Of a stretch of 40,607 nt of DNA, positions 1-8,095 are shown one piece after another. Position 1 is the stretch's first letter. Every line of letters begins with the position of its first letter. The stretch is from Halobacteriovoraceae bacterium (GTDB taxonomy: Bacteria > Bdellovibrionota > Bacteriovoracia > Bacteriovoracales > Bacteriovoracaceae). The stretch covers positions 1 through 40,607 of the forward strand of contig JABGVH010000055.1 of NCBI GenBank assembly GCA_018646195.1. Reading direction: 5' to 3'. The translations under genes and the position numbers were made by a program. Under the pieces are notes generated by a model. That model had not been told where the DNA came from. It worked only from the letters and a program-made list of their open reading frames with translations, and did not search any database.

Positions 1-154
1 AATGCGCAGTGAGTCATGCAGTGGCGTATTTATTATTACTTCTGTACGGGCCGCAAATAATGGTTTTTACGAAAGGTTGAATTTCAATTTTACTAAGATA
101 AAAAAATTAATTGAAGAACCCTTACTTTTTATGGGACGTTCATTAAACATATGA
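1..154 (+). CDS. C-terminal fragment of a GNAT-like acetyltransferase (5' end outside window)
   Basis: The frame that starts at base 2 is open from the window edge to a TGA at 152-154. The visible ~50 residues contain a 'NNGFYERLNF' stretch. This resembles the last strand and helix of GNAT N-acetyltransferases (N..FYERLGF), where the Asn/Tyr pair lies close to acetyl-CoA. Its stop codon overlaps the ATG of the next gene as ATGA, so the two genes are probably translationally coupled. The rest of the domain lies upstream, so the family assignment depends on this short motif only. Confidence 0.5.
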   Translation, partial: MRSESCSGVFIITSVRAANNGFYERLNFNFTKIKKLIEEPLLFMGRSLNI

Positions 155-1317
155 AAATATTAACTTTATCAATTGTTTTTGGTTTATTGCTAAGTTGCTC
201 TAGAAACTATTCTACAGCTAGCAAAGGCGCGTCTAAAATTATCACGCCTGAAAAAGTTCAAAATAAAATTCAAGATATGGACCTACCTGGTAGGCTGTCT
301 GACAACTGGCCCATACTGACTGACGATCTCGACTATAGTGGGCTTAGACTTGCGATTGACCGCCAGATAAAGGCCTTTGTGCGTAGACCTTTATTGGGGA
401 AATTATCCATTGGTGGAGATACATTTCCACTAAATCACATCGAAAAGAGCCTACTCCGTTTCTCTTCACTTTTAAAAGAACTCGAAACTTGCTTAAAAAT
501 AAATTTTTCGTGTCGCGAATCTTTCGAGTTAAGTTTAAAAAGTGAATTTAATATATACGATATTGGTGGTGAAGAAAAGGCCCACTTTACAGCCTATTAC
601 AGTCCTACCTTTGAGGCCAAAAAAGAGCCTTCACCTGAGTTCAACACAGCTATTTACCAATATCCCTCCTCTCGCGAATTACGAGCTAAGACACGTAATC
701 AAATTATTTTTGATGGGGCACTTGAGGGTCATGGGTTAGAGCTATTCTGGATTAAAGATCCTTTCGATTTATACCTCTTACAGGTAGAAGGAGGAGGAAG
801 AGTTCAGTTATCAGGCGAATCTGAGTTCCATTTTATCAGTTATGCTGGAACAAATAAAAAGGCCCATCGGTTTATTTCTCGCTATATGCGAGAACGTGGC
901 TACATAAATGATTCTTCAGTAAAATCTCAAAGGGCGTTCTTAAAAGATAATCCTGATACTTGGCGAGAGATTTATAACTATAACCCAAATTACGTTTTCT
1001 TTTCTGAGACAAAATCTGAACCGCTTGGGTTAGAGGACATCCCTTTGACTGAAAATCGATCGATGGCCCAAGACAGGAGTATTTATGTCCGTAAAGGGCT
1101 ACTTAGTTTTGTCGTTGCAAAGAGACCGATTCAGACAGGTAATGGAGAGATAGAGCTAAGACCCTATTCTCGCTTTTACATTGATCAAGATACTGGTGGG
1201 GCAATACGCGGACAGGCCAGAGCAGACCTATATTTTGGCTTTGGTAAATCAGCTGAATTGGCGGCCAATCATCTTAACTTAAAAGGCCAACTTTATTTTT
1301 TACTTCTTAAGAAATAA
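151..1317 (+). CDS. mltA: MltA-family membrane-bound lytic murein transglycosylase (lipoprotein)
   Basis: This enzyme would cleave the MurNAc-GlcNAc bond of peptidoglycan from the periplasmic face of the outer membrane, forming 1,6-anhydroMurNAc. The 388-residue length fits the family. Residues 1-16 form a lipoprotein signal ending in LLSC, with Cys16 as the acylation site. A YYSPTFEAK segment near residue 149 is the typical MltA core entry. The C-terminal 3D-like domain carries DTGGAIRG (from about residue 347) followed by ARADLYFGFG, which holds the conserved Asp residues. The ATG overlaps the upstream stop (ATGA). Wall enzymes on both sides (this gene and the deacetylase at 3825) suit a cell-wall-remodelling or predatory lifestyle, but that role is inferred. 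Confidence 0.9.
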   Translation: MKILTLSIVFGLLLSCSRNYSTASKGASKIITPEKVQNKIQDMDLPGRLSDNWPILTDDLDYSGLRLAIDRQIKAFVRRPLLGKLSIGGDTFPLNHIEKSLLRFSSLLKELETCLKINFSCRESFELSLKSEFNIYDIGGEEKAHFTAYYSPTFEAKKEPSPEFNTAIYQYPSSRELRAKTRNQIIFDGALEGHGLELFWIKDPFDLYLLQVEGGGRVQLSGESEFHFISYAGTNKKAHRFISRYMRERGYINDSSVKSQRAFLKDNPDTWREIYNYNPNYVFFSETKSEPLGLEDIPLTENRSMAQDRSIYVRKGLLSFVVAKRPIQTGNGEIELRPYSRFYIDQDTGGAIRGQARADLYFGFGKSAELAANHLNLKGQLYFLLLKK

Positions 1318-1351
1318 CGTGGCGTTCCCTTTAAATTCCGTTCTTCCGGCC

Positions 1352-1357
1352 TATAAT
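1352..1357 (+). promoter_or_regulatory. Possible -10 box for the DUF5989/carbamoyltransferase cassette
   Basis: A perfect TATAAT lies 30 bases upstream of the TTG start at 1388, in the 70-base gap after mltA. No convincing -35 is seen at the right spacing (only CTTTAA at 1329-1334), so this is a weak promoter call based on the -10 alone. Confidence 0.35.
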
Positions 1358-1387
1358 AAGTATTGTAATTACGTTTAGGAGGATTCT

Positions 1388-1540
1388 TTGGGCGAGTTTC
1401 TTAAAGATCTTTGGACTTTTTTAAAGGTCCGTAAAAAATTTTGGCTAACTCCAATAATACTGGTTCTAATATTGCTGGGGGGCCTATTGGTATTTGCACA
1501 AGGATCTGCTGTAGCTCCTTTTATTTATACCTTATTCTAG
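1388..1540 (+). CDS. DUF5989 / SxtK-like small membrane protein (50 aa, TTG start)
   Basis: This short gene starts at TTG, preceded by a perfect AGGAGG Shine-Dalgarno (1377-1382) with a 5-base spacer. The product is 50 residues: an amphipathic N-terminus (EFLKDLWTFLKVRKKFW), one transmembrane helix rich in Leu/Ile, and the terminal motif QGSAVAPFIYTLF. That layout and ending are characteristic of DUF5989 proteins, which are recurrently encoded beside carbamoyltransferases. The small SxtK protein of saxitoxin clusters seems to be of this type. Only nine bases separate it from the carbamoyltransferase start, and an SxtJ-like gene follows, so the three make a cassette. The biochemical role of the family is unknown to me. 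Confidence 0.85.
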   Translation: MGEFLKDLWTFLKVRKKFWLTPIILVLILLGGLLVFAQGSAVAPFIYTLF

Positions 1541-1549
1541 AGGCCAGAC

Positions 1550-3406
1550 TTGTACATCTTAGGAATTTCAGCTTTTTATCATGACAGTGCTGCCGCCCTT
1601 TTAAAAGATGGGGTTCCTGTAGCGGCAGTTCAAGAAGAAAGATTCACTCGAATTTAACATGATGAGAACTTTCCTACTAATGCAATTAGGTATTGCCTAG
1701 AACAAGCAGGCATTGAAATTACAGAAGTAAAAAATATTGTTTTCTATGATAAGCCTTTAACCAAATTTGAGAGATTACTTGAGTCATACATTGGATATGC
1801 TCCTGCTGGAATTAAGTCTTTCATTCATGCAATGCCAATCTGGTTGAAAGATAAAATATTTTTGAAAAGAAATATAAAAGAACAGGTTGCAAAAATAGGT
1901 GATATCTCAATTGATGAAGTACCTGAATTACTATTTTCAGAACACCATCAATCCCACGCAGCCTCGGCCTTCTTTTCCAGTCCGTTTGAGAAGGCCAGTA
2001 TACTCTGCTTAGATGGAGTAGGAGAGTGGGCCACTACCACAATTTGGAAAGGCAATAAATCTGAAATGGAGTTAGACTGGGAAATCGATTTCCCGCACTC
2101 TCTAGGCTTGCTCTATTCTGCTTTTACCTATTACACAGGCTTCAAAGTAAATTCAGGTGAATATAAACTAATGGGTCTAGCACCTTATGGAGAGCCACGC
2201 TTCACGGATTTAATCTATCAACATTTAATTGACCTTAAAGCTGATGGAAGTTTTCGTTTAGATATGAGCTACTTTAATTATGCAGCTGGATTAACCATGA
2301 CCACTTCAAAGTTTTCAAAACTATTTGGAGGTCCCCCAAGGGAATCTGAGTCGACAATTACTCAAAAGGAAATGGATTTAGCGGCCTCGATTCAAAAAGT
2401 TACAGAAGAAATTGTGCTGCGTTTAGCAAATGGGATTTTCCAAGAGCATGGCAACGACTACCTTTGCTTGGCCGGAGGAGTCGCCCTTAACTGCGTTTCA
2501 AATGGACGCTTACTACGAGAAGGTCCTTTTAAAAACATTTGGGTTCAGCCAGCGGCCGGAGATGCAGGAGGCGCACTTGGTGCCGCCCAAGCGGTGTGGC
2601 ATCAGTTTTATAAAAATGAGAAAGAGAGCTTTTCTGGCGAGAGAAATGATTATAAAGATTTAATGCAAGGTTCCTATCTCGGTCCCTCATTTTCTAATGA
2701 GCAGATAGAAATATTTTTAAATGAAAATGAAATACAGTCATTGAAACTTGAGGACGATGGGCTTTTTGAAAAGGTCGCGGACCATTTGGATGAAGGAAAA
2801 GTGATTGGCTGGTTCCAGGGGCGGATGGAATATGGCCCAAGGTCGCTGGGAAATCGTTCAATCTTAGGAGACCCTAGAAATACCGAAATGCAAACCACCA
2901 TGAATTTAAAAATTAAGTATAGAGAGTCTTTTCGTCCTTTTGCGCCCGCTGTTCTTTTCGAAGATGTTAGTGATTATTTTGATTTTGAGGGAGTAGGGCC
3001 TTATATGCTTTTTGTCGGCCAGTTGAGAGAAGACCAACTGACTGCCATCAAATTGGAAGAAAAAAAATTATTTGGAATCGAAAAATTGAAAATACCAAGG
3101 TCGAAATTACCGGCCATCACTCATGTTGATAACTCGGCGAGAATTCAAACAGTCCATAGTGAGACTAATCCAAGGTTCCATAAATTAATTAGCAGCTTTA
3201 AGAAAAAAACTAATTGCGGAGTGCTTGTTAATACTTCGTTTAATGTAAGAGGTGAACCTATTGTTTGCACCCCTCAAGATGCCTATCGTTGCTTTATGCG
3301 TACAGAAATGGATTTCTTAGTTTTAGAAAATTATATAATCAATAAGAAAGATCAGCCAGTAGTTGCAGAAGATGAATCTTGGAAACAAAAGTTTGAGCTA
3401 GACTAA
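1550..3406 (+). pseudogene. NodU/TobZ/SxtI-like carbamoyltransferase interrupted by an in-frame TAA
   Basis: Family members transfer a carbamoyl group from carbamoyl phosphate, via carbamoyl-adenylate, to a hydroxyl of a sugar or secondary metabolite. Read from TTG at 1550, one frame encodes 618 residues with the complete family layout. The conserved N-terminus (LGISAFYHDSAAA, QEERFTR) is followed by EHHQSHAASAF metal/nucleotide ligands, LCLDGVGEW, a YKLMGLAPYGEP stretch, LAGGVALNC, and a C-terminal domain with MEYGPRSLGNRSIL and FNVRGEPIVCTP. The frame is broken by TAA at 1655-1657, where relatives have Lys in a 'TRxKHD' context; one AAA-to-TAA change explains it. No ATG, GTG or TTG occurs in frame from there to ATG 1832, which has no visible Shine-Dalgarno and would remove the first 94 residues, including the conserved FYHDS His. 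Everything after the stop looks intact, so this is either a recent nonsense mutation or a base error. Confidence 0.8.
1655..1657 (+). other. Premature in-frame TAA in the carbamoyltransferase
   Basis: The codon sits between CGA-ATT and CAT-GAT, giving R-I-stop-H-D where the family usually reads R-x-K-H-D. The downstream frame continues without a shift, so a single substitution is enough. TAA is the normal terminator of neighbouring genes, which argues against a reassigned code, and it is not the UGA codon used for selenocysteine. Confidence 0.9.
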
Positions 3407-3408
3407 CT

Positions 3409-3828
3409 ATGGAAATGGAACTTAAAACAGACAAGGCATCACTACGGAAATTTGGTTTCTTGATTGGCCTTTTAATTCCCATCTTTTTTGGACTACTTCT
3501 TCCCTGGTTATGGAGTAAACCAATCCCGCGACTTCCTTTTTACCTCGGCGGACCGCTAATTATTTTGGCCTTAATTGCACCCAAATTATTACTATATGTT
3601 TATTTACCATGGATGAAGTTTGGGGCAGTAGCTGGCTGGATAAATACCCGCATAATTTTAGGAGTAATTTACTATTTACTTTTTACTCCACTGGCAGTTT
3701 TCTTTAAAATTATAGGTAGAGATACTTTAAAGAGAAAATTTGATAGCGATCTAGAAAGTTATCGGATTATACCAGCTGAAGTGGTCGAGGATTACGATCG
3801 AATAAAACGCATGAAATATCCATTCTAA
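3409..3828 (+). CDS. SxtJ-like small membrane protein
   Basis: This 139-residue protein has a short charged N-terminus (ELKTDKASLRKFG), two adjacent hydrophobic helices around residues 15-35 and 44-62, and a third around 80-100. A soluble charged tail ends in DYDRIKRMKYPF. The arrangement, and its position directly after a carbamoyltransferase, match the SxtJ family, which has no established biochemical function. The gene starts 2 bases after the carbamoyltransferase stop, so they share a transcript. Its stop overlaps by a few bases the stop of the convergent deacetylase. It is intact although its partner is interrupted. Confidence 0.8.
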   Translation: MEMELKTDKASLRKFGFLIGLLIPIFFGLLLPWLWSKPIPRLPFYLGGPLIILALIAPKLLLYVYLPWMKFGAVAGWINTRIILGVIYYLLFTPLAVFFKIIGRDTLKRKFDSDLESYRIIPAEVVEDYDRIKRMKYPF

Positions 3829-4736
3829 AAAGTAGGCGTTAGCGATGACAATTCACAGTTTTTATTTCGGTACTCGAATTCTTTTACTTGGTTAATTGGA
3901 ACGATTTCAATATTATTTGTCTGTGCCCATTCTAAAAACATTTCAGTCCCTTTCACAGTCTTGGCATGAATATCATGCATTAAAACTACTCCACCGGCGA
4001 TAGGATTCTTAATAGTAAAAGGTTCTTTTACATATTTTGTTCTACCATTAACCGTAGTTTTTTTAAACCTGTACGCCTTGCCCCCGTCAAAATGGGCCTT
4101 TAGGGTTTGAAAAATATCCTTAGGTAGCATATTTGAGACCCAATCACTTGTGTCCATATCCCAAAATGCAAAATTGATACAATTTTCTGAAAATAATTTC
4201 TGTGAAACTTCCTTCATTACATTGAAGTGATGGTACTTTTGATGCCTACCGTAGGCACCGTAAGGAAAGCGATAATACATTTCTCTATTAGGATAATGTT
4301 TTTTGACTTGCTTTACTGACATAGTAAGTCCCTCGGCAAATTGCTTTGCTGATTCGGAATTACTATTGGTGTGGCGCCAATCGTGTCCCGCCAATATATG
4401 ACCTTCCTCGACAATTCTCTTTCCAATTTTTGGATATTTCTTTAAAACTTCCCCAACAGTAAAAAAAGTCGCCTTCACATTGTATTTTTTTAAAATATCG
4501 AGAAGCTTTGGAGTATTGGTGGGGTGCGGCCCATCGTCGAAGGTTAAAACTAGTTTGCGTGTTTTGGCCAAAGAAGGTGTTAGGTATTGGGACCATCCTC
4601 GATGCTCTGGGTTTGCTGGATTGTAGACAATATTGTCCTCTGGAAACTGCTTTTCATCGTCATATTGGTGAACTCCACAGGGGTAGACCAATGGAATAGT
4701 CGTCAGTACGGCCAAAAGGGCAAAGGTGTTTTTCAT
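3825..4736 (-). CDS. Secreted polysaccharide deacetylase (NodB homology domain)
   Basis: NodB-domain enzymes remove N- or O-acetyl groups from peptidoglycan, chitin or other polysaccharides with a divalent metal. All family motifs are visible: LTFDDGP (Asp67/Asp68), GHDWRHTN supplying metal ligands His118 and His122, RFPYG (Arg156), DMDTSDW (around 193-199), and VVLMHDIH with catalytic His254. A hydrophobic N-terminus of about 18 residues indicates export; the Cys20 context (VYPC) is not a good lipobox. The 303-residue length is one catalytic domain plus a ~60-residue lead. Deacetylation of prey or self peptidoglycan is plausible in a predatory lineage, but the substrate cannot be read from the sequence. 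Confidence 0.9.
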   Translation of the reverse strand: MKNTFALLAVLTTIPLVYPCGVHQYDDEKQFPEDNIVYNPANPEHRGWSQYLTPSLAKTRKLVLTFDDGPHPTNTPKLLDILKKYNVKATFFTVGEVLKKYPKIGKRIVEEGHILAGHDWRHTNSNSESAKQFAEGLTMSVKQVKKHYPNREMYYRFPYGAYGRHQKYHHFNVMKEVSQKLFSENCINFAFWDMDTSDWVSNMLPKDIFQTLKAHFDGGKAYRFKKTTVNGRTKYVKEPFTIKNPIAGGVVLMHDIHAKTVKGTEMFLEWAQTNNIEIVPINQVKEFEYRNKNCELSSLTPTF

Positions 4737-4886
4737 AGTGGTTCTCCGCTAGTCATTTAAGAGCTTCCGACTTAAGTAGTCAATTGTATGACGCGCCGAA
4801 ATAGAAAAATTTACCGGGAGCAGGGCAAGATGGAAAGTTTTTCTGGTTTGTGAAATAATAGGCTTGGAGCTAAACAGGAATAGCTT

Positions 4887-5318
4887 ATGGACGACTTACA
4901 TAGAATTTTAGCGGATCATCGCTCTAAGAACCCAAAAGAAGAGGGGAGACCTGAGATAAAGCGGCAGGAAGGACTTGTAACCGCTACCATCTCCGAAATT
5001 CCAGACCTTTTTTTTGATGACGTTCTGGTAAGCTATAAGCTTACTCGAATTGAAGTAATGATCCTGATGTATCTGTATCGCCGAGTCTGGTGCAGGCCAA
5101 ATCTTTATAAAGTCTATGGTATTTCTCAGTTGCTTTCTCATACTGAGATGTCTAAAAATCTTTGTCTCTCAATTGAAGAAATCTATCAAGGACTTCGAAA
5201 AATTGAAGAATACAGCTTCATTTCAACAATTCGATCAGGACAGTATTTTGTTAGAAAATACTTCACTAAAGACCTAGACGAGAAGTACGCCCAGACTTAC
5301 GACGATTTCGAAATCTAG
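4887..5318 (+). CDS. Hypothetical small protein, winged-helix-like
   Basis: I do not recognise this 143-residue protein as a named family. After a charged N-terminus of ~30 residues it has an alternating helix pattern (YKLTRIEVMILMYLYRR, then YKVYGISQLLSH, then LCLSIEEIYQGLRKIEEYSFI) and a hairpin-like end (STIRSGQYFVRKYF). This reads like a winged helix-turn-helix of the replication-protein or MarR type. No signal peptide is present. An AGGA precedes the ATG. It lies about 110 bases upstream of the receiver-domain protein on the same strand, so the two may be co-transcribed, and DNA binding is only inferred. Confidence 0.6.
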   Translation: MDDLHRILADHRSKNPKEEGRPEIKRQEGLVTATISEIPDLFFDDVLVSYKLTRIEVMILMYLYRRVWCRPNLYKVYGISQLLSHTEMSKNLCLSIEEIYQGLRKIEEYSFISTIRSGQYFVRKYFTKDLDEKYAQTYDDFEI

Positions 5319-5429
5319 TTTGAAATTCAAATCTGACCTTAGGTAGAAATTTCCCTTAAATTATTGAAATTATACAAATGATATACTGATATTAGTATCT
5401 TTTCATTTAGTTTTTAAAATAGGTCACTG

Positions 5430-7430
5430 ATGAGTGAAGAAGAAGAAGAAAAGAAAGTTAAAAAACGTGAGTATAAACTCATAATTTATCTTGGAGATGA
5501 CGACGCTTATTGGCGAACAATTTCCACTAGATTTAAAGCAAGCTATCCCGAGTCTGATATTCGTTTTCAGACAATTTATAACAAAGACCCTCAGAAATAT
5601 CAGGACCTTTTCCTCGAATGTTTAGGACTGGCGCCAGATATTATGTATATCGACTTCGCACACAACTTAGAAGAGCAGCTCAGCCTCGCTCAACTTATAA
5701 AACGTGAAAACTCATTAAAGTACAAACCGTTGATAGGGATTGTAGATAACAAAGAACATATCAGAAGCAGCCTGTCCGCAGGTTGTGATCTAACCCATGT
5801 TAAGTGTGGAGAATATCACGATGTAATTTATGGACCAATGCTATTGGCATTTCCTGGAGAGGCCAAGCAACCGGAATTTGCAAAAGGAGTAATGAAAAAA
5901 GAAGTTAAGTTATTTAATGATTTTAGAATTGGTTATATTACGCCGACTTCGATTCATGCCGAGGGGGATTTTGCCTTAGAAAAAGGGGAGCCTTTAGAAC
6001 TCGAATCCTCCATACCAAAAGACATTATTCCTTCTAAGCACTATATCTTAAAAGAAACCGACACCTGCAACCTATATTATGATTTTAAATATTCTTATGA
6101 TTTTGATTTTGTATTTGTTGATGAGCCTGAGTTTAGTGAAGGTGAACAAGATGATGCTCTAGGAGAGACTGACGAAAAGAAAAAAGTTAAAATGTTAAAA
6201 GAGGCAAAACAAAATCGAAAGCACGCTATTGCAGAATACGAAGACGCTATTATTAGATCTAAAAAGAAAGCGAAAGATTGGATCCTAGATAAAATGGATA
6301 TGTCAGCTCCTAAAAAAACTAAGATTCTTTTGATTGATAAACAAATGAGAGTACTCAAAAATGAAGGCACTCCACTTGATAAGCACCCCTATATGATTAG
6401 GTGTCAAACCAGCCTTTCAGACGACCTGCCAGAGTTTGATTATATAAGACCAAATATCGTGGCCATTCAATTCATGAGCAATTACTTACCTAGTGAGCAA
6501 GAAGAGGCCCAGGGAATTAAAGTTAATCCACAAATTTTGATTGATCAAAAACTGGCGGAAGATGAAGAACGCTCACCCGAAGAAGAAGAACGAATTCAAA
6601 GTTTAAAAAGGGCCGAAGAAAGAGCGCTTGATCGTATTGCGCAAATAATAGCAAAAGTTAAAACGATTGAGAACTACACCCCCTTCATCGTGGTGTTTAA
6701 TGTTCATAATCATACTTCTAAATCTCTTCAAAATGGCTATCAGTATCCGATGGTTATTGCCCATAAAGAATTAATGAAACTAGATATGATTTTACATATG
6801 GCCGACCTTTTTGAAAAAAAACAAGAAGGTGCGTTTGATGCCAAAGTTAAAGCAAAAGTAGACGCTTTAAAAAAGAAAGATCCAGTAAAATATCGCAAGG
6901 TATCGGAAGATGATGTTAAAGATAAGCGCTATTACGTAAAAAAATCCCATGACCTTTCGTATATTTCCAATTCTGCCCCAGCGACATTATCTGCTCTGAC
7001 AGAATCGGAATGCTCGATATTAACTGAAACTGAAATTGAATTTAAGACCTATCGATTGGAGTACCCAATGAATATGTCGATCAGAATTATACCAAGTGGT
7101 GACAAGGGTTATAATGATATTGATGGGCTGAAAGAATATAGAGGTATCATTCACTCTATTGGAGAGGAAGATAAGAAGAATTTACGAAAATTAGTAAACG
7201 ATGTATTTTTTGCTCCAATGATGGAAGAGCGTCAGAAGGAGTCTTCAGCTTTTCAAGACCTTAATAAAAAAGCATCAGATGAAAGAGCTGAGGCGATGGA
7301 AGAAGAAGAGGCCAAGGCCGCAGAGGCGGCAGAAGAAGCAAAAAAATCCGAGGATGAAAATGCTGGTACAGCTAATGAAACAGAGGCCGAGCCGACGACG
7401 CAGAGCGAAGATCAAGGTGAGGACCTTTAG
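5430..7430 (+). CDS. Receiver-domain protein of unknown output (REC, PilZ-like middle, degenerate second REC, acidic tail)
   Basis: This 666-residue cytoplasmic protein begins with an acidic stretch and then a receiver-like domain: strand YKLIIYLGDDD with acidic residues 23-25, MYIDF with candidate phospho-acceptor Asp75, and THVKCG with Lys125. The middle (about 165-230, FNDFRIGYITPTSI onward) has the strand and glycine spacing of a PilZ-like barrel, though without the RxxxR motif. A Lys/Glu coiled coil follows. Next is a second receiver-like segment starting KTKILLIDKQ near residue 297, which lacks the acidic pair and so is probably not phosphorylated. The last ~60 residues are Glu/Ala-rich coiled coil and disordered. 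No kinase or DNA-binding output is visible. The internal domain boundaries are my reading and uncertain. Confidence 0.65.
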   Translation: MSEEEEEKKVKKREYKLIIYLGDDDAYWRTISTRFKASYPESDIRFQTIYNKDPQKYQDLFLECLGLAPDIMYIDFAHNLEEQLSLAQLIKRENSLKYKPLIGIVDNKEHIRSSLSAGCDLTHVKCGEYHDVIYGPMLLAFPGEAKQPEFAKGVMKKEVKLFNDFRIGYITPTSIHAEGDFALEKGEPLELESSIPKDIIPSKHYILKETDTCNLYYDFKYSYDFDFVFVDEPEFSEGEQDDALGETDEKKKVKMLKEAKQNRKHAIAEYEDAIIRSKKKAKDWILDKMDMSAPKKTKILLIDKQMRVLKNEGTPLDKHPYMIRCQTSLSDDLPEFDYIRPNIVAIQFMSNYLPSEQEEAQGIKVNPQILIDQKLAEDEERSPEEEERIQSLKRAEERALDRIAQIIAKVKTIENYTPFIVVFNVHNHTSKSLQNGYQYPMVIAHKELMKLDMILHMADLFEKKQEGAFDAKVKAKVDALKKKDPVKYRKVSEDDVKDKRYYVKKSHDLSYISNSAPATLSALTESECSILTETEIEFKTYRLEYPMNMSIRIIPSGDKGYNDIDGLKEYRGIIHSIGEEDKKNLRKLVNDVFFAPMMEERQKESSAFQDLNKKASDERAEAMEEEEAKAAEAAEEAKKSEDENAGTANETEAEPTTQSEDQGEDL

Positions 7431-7484
7431 CTTACTGTTAACTCATAAATAACTTTCCTAGACAATTTACGGCATGGCCGAGTA

Positions 7485-7515
7485 AAATACTCCAATATAA
7501 AATTATGGAGTATTT
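7485..7515 (+). promoter_or_regulatory. Perfect 9-bp inverted repeat holding the Shine-Dalgarno of the next gene
   Basis: AAATACTCC (7485-7493) and GGAGTATTT (7507-7515) are exact reverse complements separated by 13 A/T-rich bases. The right arm contains the GGAG ribosome site and ends at the base before the ATG at 7516. Folded as RNA, it would sequester the ribosome site. As DNA, it could be an operator around a TATAAA-like -10 in the loop. Confidence 0.6.
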
Positions 7516-8085
7516 ATGAAAAAGTGGCCTTTTATCTTATTGCTGTTCTTGCTCGGTATTCAAAATTCTTATTCATTGGTTGGAGTAGGTGGTTACGTAC
7601 CTTTTGGTCTCGCTACCCAGAGTACTCATACCGGTGATAGGAACACGTTGAATGCAGTGCCTACTATTGCTGTAAATGCCGCCATTCCATTTAACTATTT
7701 TATCTTTTCAAATCATGTCATATTGCCGGAAATCGGAAGGGCCTTTCACGGTACAAAGCAAGATGGTTACGAAAAAAACACCACCTACTTTTTACTCGAC
7801 CTAGGCTGGCTAGTATATCCTTCTGTAGTGCTTCGTTATGGATTTGGAACTTTTGTGACTCAAATAAAAGGTAAGGGTGGAGTTCAAACTCTTGGCAACG
7901 GCAGCTCATTCAGAGATTTTGAACAGGCATCACGGAGTTCAAAAAGCTGGAATTCAACTATTAATGGTGGAATAGAGTTTTCCTTTATGAGCAATTATGC
8001 TGCTCGTTTTGAAACTTTTATATTTAGTCCTATAAGTGGGGCACGGAATTTAAGTTATATTTTTTCAATGAACTATTATCTCTAA
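7516..8085 (+). CDS. Secreted small beta-barrel-like protein
   Basis: The protein has 189 residues with a clear Sec signal peptide (MKKWPFILLLFLLGIQNSYS, cleavage near residue 20). The mature part is rich in Gly and aromatics with short alternating strands, for example YVPFGLATQ, WLVYPSVVLRYGFGTFV and YAARFETFIFSPI, and it ends IFSMNYYL with aromatic residues at the terminus. This is the look of an eight-strand outer-membrane barrel (OmpA/OmpW-like). I recognise no specific family. Ten bases separate it from the matrixin downstream, so they are probably one transcript. Translation starts inside the inverted repeat described at 7485. Confidence 0.7.
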   Translation: MKKWPFILLLFLLGIQNSYSLVGVGGYVPFGLATQSTHTGDRNTLNAVPTIAVNAAIPFNYFIFSNHVILPEIGRAFHGTKQDGYEKNTTYFLLDLGWLVYPSVVLRYGFGTFVTQIKGKGGVQTLGNGSSFRDFEQASRSSKSWNSTINGGIEFSFMSNYAARFETFIFSPISGARNLSYIFSMNYYL

Positions 8086-8095
8086 GGAGCAAAAA

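Noticed and set aside
1655-1657. Selenocysteine or pyrrolysine recoding of the carbamoyltransferase stop
   Set aside because: The codon is TAA, not TGA or TAG, the family has Lys there, and no recoding hairpin was noticed.
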